A DNA stretch of 64,000 nt, from the NCBI GenBank assembly GCA_046351395.1, contig JAXLYP010000004.1, positions 310,001 through 374,000 of the forward strand, in the 5' to 3' direction. Below, in pieces: positions 60,213 through 64,000 of this stretch. The notes under the pieces are model-generated. The model worked only from the letters and a program-made list of their open reading frames with translations. It had not been told where the DNA came from and made no database searches. This DNA is from CAYYKK01 sp046351395. GTDB taxonomy: Bacteria > Myxococcota_A > Polyangia > Polyangiales > Polyangiaceae. Position 1 is the first letter of the stretch. Each line of letters begins with the position of its first letter. The translations under genes and the position numbers were made by a program.

Positions 60213-63200
60213 GGCCGCTCGAGCTCTCCATGGAGGGTTCACGTGCTTCCGCGAGCGGACGCACGTGGACTTCAGGGGCGCTCGAATTCGCCATCAGCGG
60301 CGCGACCGGGACGGGGAAGAGCAGCATCCTCGACGCGATCACGTTCGCGCTCTTCGGGCGCGTCGTCCGCGTGGGTAAGTCGTGCCAGAGCCTCGTCTCG
60401 CTGGGCCGCGACGCGATGAGCGTGAAGCTCAAGTTCCGCTCCGGCGGTCGGGTCTACGAGGTGGCGCGGCGCCTCCGGCGCGGAGCAGCGACCACGGCCG
60501 TGCTCGAGGACGAGACCGGGAACCTCGCGTCGCGCGTCCGCGACGTGGACGCGCGCGTCGAGTCGCTCCTCGGCATGCCGTTCGAGACGTTCACGCAAGC
60601 CGTCGTGCTCCCTCAAGGGCAGTTCGCGAAGTTCCTCGGATCGAGCGGCGCGGCGCGCACGGAGATCCTGCGTCACCTCCTCGGCCTCGAGATCTACGAC
60701 CGGATGCGAAAGCGCGCCGAGGAGAAGCGCCGCGACGCGGATCAGCGCGTGCGCGTGCTGGAAGACCAGCGCGCGAAGCATTTCGCGCACGCCTCGCCCG
60801 AGCGGCTCGCCGAGCTCGAGCGGCTCGAGATGTTGGACGGCGAGCGGATCGGCGTGCTCTCGCACGACGCCGAGGAGCGCGCGGCCGCGCTCGCGGAGGC
60901 GGTCCGGGACCACGAGCGGACGCGCGACCTCGCCGTCGCCGAGCGGGAGATCGACGCCCTCGTCGCGCGCGAGCCCGAGCTCGAGGAGGCGCGCGCTCCT
61001 CGAAGGCGCGGCGCCGCCGAGCCGCACCGCGGCGCGATCGCGAGCTCGACGAGCGCGCGAGGGCGCTCGCCGCTCGCACCAAGTCGAACGCGCGGCTCGA
61101 GGAGGCGCTCGCTGCCGCGCGCAGGCGCGCGAGCGCGCGACGCGCGACGCGCTCGACGCGACCGCGCGCGCGGCCGACATCTCGAAGCTCGAGCAGCGCG
61201 TGGTCTGGATCTACTACCTCGATCGCGTCCTGTCCATCGCCGAGGGCCTTCGCCCCCTCCGCGAGGAGCTCCTCGCGGAGCAGCGAGCGCACCGCGAGCG
61301 CGGGCGGCCTGAGGCAAGGTCCACGAGCGACGCCGGCAAGAAGCTCGCCCGAAGGCTCGACGCGGCGCGCGCGGCGGAGTCCACGCTCCCGCGCGCGGAT
61401 CGCGTCCACCGAGGCTGCGCGGACGCGCGCCGGTACGATCGACGCGCTCCTCGACGAAGCGCGCGCTGTCGCAGAGCTCGAGGGGATCGTCGCGGCCATC
61501 GGCGCGCGCGGCGCGGAGGCGGCGCGGCGCGCGAGAGCTCGAGGCGCGCGCGAGCGCGGAGCAGGCGGCGATCGACAAGCCGCGCGAGCGCTCGGCGAGC
61601 TCCGCGAGGTCCGCGAAGGCCGCATGGGCCCTGGAGCGAGCGCGGCACGGGCGCGATCGACGCGCTCGGGAGAGCCTCGTCGCCGGTGCGCCCTGCCCCG
61701 TGTGCGAAACGCAGCCGCGCCGCCGAAGCGCCCGAAGCGCAGGGGCGCAGAAGAAGGCGGGGCCGTCCGCGGCCGATTTGGAACAAGCAGGTTGACGACT
61801 CGGCGACGAGTCTCGCAGCGCACGCCGCGCACGACTCGAAGGCGACCGAGGCCGCGCGCGCCGAGGCGAGGCCGACGTCGACCGCAGCGCTCGCGCGCTC
61901 GACAGGCGGCGGCCCCGCTCGGCGCGCGACGGGAAGCGCTCCAGTCCGCGCTGCCCGACCCGGAGCGGGGATCGGTGGACGCGCGGGGCGCTGCGGCCTG
62001 GGTGATCGCCGCCGCGCCGGGCGCGCGCAAGCTGCGCGCCGAGGCGGACCATGCGCGCGGAGCTCGAGCGCGCCTACGCTCAGCGCGCCGCCGCGCTCGC
62101 GACGGAGCTCGAGTCGTCTCGGCGCGAGGAGGCGAACTTCCGCGCCGCCGAGGTCGCCATGAAGGCCGCGCGCATCGCGCAGCTCGAGGACGCGATGAAG
62201 GACGCCGAGGCGCGCGTCGCCGCGGTCACCGGCGGACGATCCGCGCGCGGGAGCGGGACGAGGTCGCCTCGCTCAAGGCCTCGCTCGCGCGCTCCCTCGA
62301 GACCACCGCGACGCGCACGCCATCGCGGAGGCGGAGCTCGGCGCCGCGAGAGCAGTCGCCGCCGAGAGCGAAGCGCGAGGCCGCCGGACTCCCGCGCCGG
62401 CGTGGAGCGCGCGCGCGCCGCGCTCGAGGGCGCGACGCTCGACGCGGAGCTTCGCCGGGATCGACGAGCTCCGGTCCCTGCTCCGCTCGAGCGCCGAGCT
62501 CGCGGAGTCACGGCGCGCGATCGAGCGCGTCGAGGCGGCCCTCCGCGCCGCGCGGGAGCGCGCGCGGGAGCGCGCGGACGCCCTCCAGCGCGACGGCGTC
62601 GCGGTCCGCATCACGGACGGAGATCTCGCGCGCGCGAAGGACGCCGCGCGGAGCGCGGCCGAAGCGCGGGACCTCGCGATCCGCGCGCACGGCGCGCGCG
62701 AACAAGAGGTGAAGCAGCTCCGGCTCGATCTGACGCGCGCGGGGGCGCTCGATGAAGAGCGCGAGGACGCCGCGAGGACGCGCGGGGTCTACGCGGATCT
62801 CGCGTCCGACCTCGGCACCGCGAACTTCCAGCAGCACCTCCAGGCCTCCGTGGTGCGCGAGCTCACCGAGCAAGCCAGCCAGCGGCTCGACCGGCTGTCG
62901 CGCGGGCGCTACCGGCTCGTCGTCGAGGACGAGGAGTTCTGGGTCGTCGATCGCGAGAACGCGAACGCTTCCCGGCCCGCCGCGACGCTCAGCGGAGGGG
63001 AGACGTTCCTCGCGTCCCTCGGTCTCGCCCTCGCGCTCTCGGATCAGATCCAGCACGCGGCGGGCGCGGTCCGGCTCGAGAGCTTGTTCATCGACGAGGG
63101 CTTCGGGACGCTCGACGCCGAGGCGCTCGACGTGGCCGCGGAGGCGGTCGAGGCGCTCGAGGAGGGCGGGCGGATGGTTGGCATCATCTCCCACCTGCCC

Positions 63201-63284
63201 GAGTTGAACCAACGCCTCCGCGCAGAGCTCATCGTGGAGCGCAGGCCCTCGGGCTCGAGCGTCGTCGCGCTCCGCGGCGGCTGA
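60209..63284 (+). pseudogene. sbcC: SbcC ATPase subunit, many frameshifts
   Basis: The ends are conserved: MRPLELSMEG and SGATGTGKSSILDAITFALF (Walker A) with QAVVLPQGQFAKFL, and at 62709-63284 a clean frame with LSGGETFLASL and LFIDEGFGTLDAEAL. The zinc hook CPVC is encoded at 61694-61705. In between, coiled-coil-like sequence moves between frames at least eight times (about 60236, 60282, 61005, 61200, 61430, 61700, 62050, 62240). The gene is either broken or poorly sequenced. SbcC forms the ATPase and tether of the DNA-end processing complex. Confidence 0.7.
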
Positions 63285-63400
63285 TCGACGCGCGAGGGGC
63301 GCCCCGTCCGCGCTGGCTGCCGGGGATCGCATCTCGGGCGCCCGGGTACCATCGGGCCCCGGGGGGATTCGGGCCTGCGGGTGCGCTAGAAGAAGAGGAC

Positions 63401-63811
63401 ATGACCCTCATCGAGTTGTGCGTCGTCATCGCGTGCCTCGCGCTCGGCATCGTGGGTTCGAGGGTGGGCGGCGAGCAGGCGGGCATCGCCGGGTGTCTGG
63501 CTGGGTTCCTCGTGGGCGTCGCGAGCTTCCCGGTCGTCCTCAAGCTGTTCGGCGCGGTCGACGCGTGGTTCTTCCGGGGACCTCTCGAGGATCCTCCGTG
63601 TCCGTGCGGGAAGGACTCGGGCTCGTTCGCCGAAGAGCAGCGCGGCCCGCGCTCGGTGCGCCGCTGCCCGTGCGGCTCCGCGTTCACGCGCGAGCGCGGC
63701 CGCTTCCTCGAGGTCGTCGACGGCGACCGCGATCGGGAGATCTTCCGCTGGCACTGGTGGCGCGGCTGGCTCCCCTCGTCGCGGCCTCGCGCGTTTCGGC
63801 CGTACCGCTGA
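63401..63811 (+). CDS. Small membrane protein with CxCG motifs
   Basis: The 136-residue protein has two TM helices in the first 55 residues (IELCVVIACLALGIV, AGIAGCLAGFLVGVASFPVV), then two cysteine motifs, PPCPCGKDSG and RCPCGSAF, which may bind zinc. A Trp/Arg-rich tail follows. No known family was recognised. It is downstream of sbcC with 116 bases between. Confidence 0.6.
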   Translation: MTLIELCVVIACLALGIVGSRVGGEQAGIAGCLAGFLVGVASFPVVLKLFGAVDAWFFRGPLEDPPCPCGKDSGSFAEEQRGPRSVRRCPCGSAFTRERGRFLEVVDGDRDREIFRWHWWRGWLPSSRPRAFRPYR

Positions 63812-63850
63812 CACGCCGCGAGCTCGGCGCTCGGCACGTCCGGCCTCGGT

Positions 63851-64000
63851 TCAAGCGTCGCGAGCGAACGCGCGCGGGACGAGGAGGCGAACGACGCGCG
63901 GCAGCACCTCCACGATGGCGCGATCGCACGCGGCGACCTCCTCGCCGTCCACCTGAAACGCGTTCTCCGCTCCGCCTTCGGGCATCGCGATCGAGATCTC
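63851..64000 (-). CDS. C-terminal end of probable diacylglycerol kinase family protein
   Basis: Only the last 49 residues and the stop are in the window; the rest lies to the right. The segment AFQVDGEEVAACDRAIVEVL, then PRVVRLLVP is typical of the final beta strands of DAGK/YegS lipid kinases (VDGEE motif). These enzymes phosphorylate diacylglycerol or similar lipids. Confidence is limited by the short length. Confidence 0.5.
   Translation of the reverse strand, partial: EISIAMPEGGAENAFQVDGEEVAACDRAIVEVLPRVVRLLVPRAFARDA

Overview
The window is very GC-rich DNA packed with signature families of the phylum Myxococcota, most likely order Polyangiales. The indicators are several PknB-type Ser/Thr kinases, many lipoproteins with Ser/Thr/Gly-rich linkers, a lipoprotein trypsin with a Cys-rich tail, DUF1552/DUF1592 Tat- and lipoprotein-exported pairs, and type VI secretion (T6SS) parts. 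No tRNA, rRNA or CRISPR array was seen. Coding is dense, many gene pairs overlap by ATGA or GTGA, and GTG starts are frequent.

Layout. 1-6.7 kb: a truncated trypsin-like lipoprotein, a small lipoprotein with compensating frameshifts, an orphan CheB, and a tight trio of M14 carboxypeptidase, a shortened TssM and TssL. 6.8-13.9 kb: a short lipoprotein, enolase with a clear terminator, a secreted basic peptide, and an operon of DUF1592 lipoprotein, DUF1552 Tat protein, small lipoprotein and EEP-fold nuclease. 13.8-17.0 kb: a decayed patch with a 182-bp inverted-repeat element, a truncated copy of a regulator and a truncated GHKL ATPase. 17.0-27.4 kb: a T6SS payload operon (VgrG, adaptor-like protein, phospholipase D, DUF2169 protein, Ser/Thr kinase), preceded by a STAND/TPR/winged-helix regulator with one in-frame stop. 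27.4-30.3 kb: a hairpin-rich spacer, a flavin amine oxidase and a kinase. 30.4-38.5 kb: a Ton system (tonB, exbB, two exbD, TonB-dependent receptor, beta-helix lipoprotein) whose exbB is split by an IS66-family element. 38.6-48.7 kb: an esterase-like protein, lipoproteins, a NurA-HerA pair, an SDR, a GNAT, and a divergent LysR/NmrA pair. 48.9-58.9 kb: a collagen-like S74 lipoprotein, a second 183-bp inverted-repeat element, a decayed ECF sigma gene, a NarL-type two-component system, an EGF-like lipoprotein, an NTF2-like protein, a kinase, a CBS protein and a SulP transporter. 59-64 kb: sbcDC with many frameshifts, a small membrane protein, and the end of a probable diacylglycerol kinase.

The most notable features are a dispersed family of CTAGAGCACCGA inverted repeats (two 182-183-bp elements plus hairpin-sized relatives), a cleanly dated IS66 insertion in exbB with a (GTCT)7 microsatellite just upstream of that gene, a reduced TssL/TssM/peptidase module, and a VgrG-phospholipase operon with no obvious immunity gene. 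Several genes carry frameshifts or a stop (1.2 kb, 18.3 kb, 26.5 kb, 50.3 kb, 59-63 kb). Sequence alone cannot separate real decay from base-calling error, so the affected entries say so.
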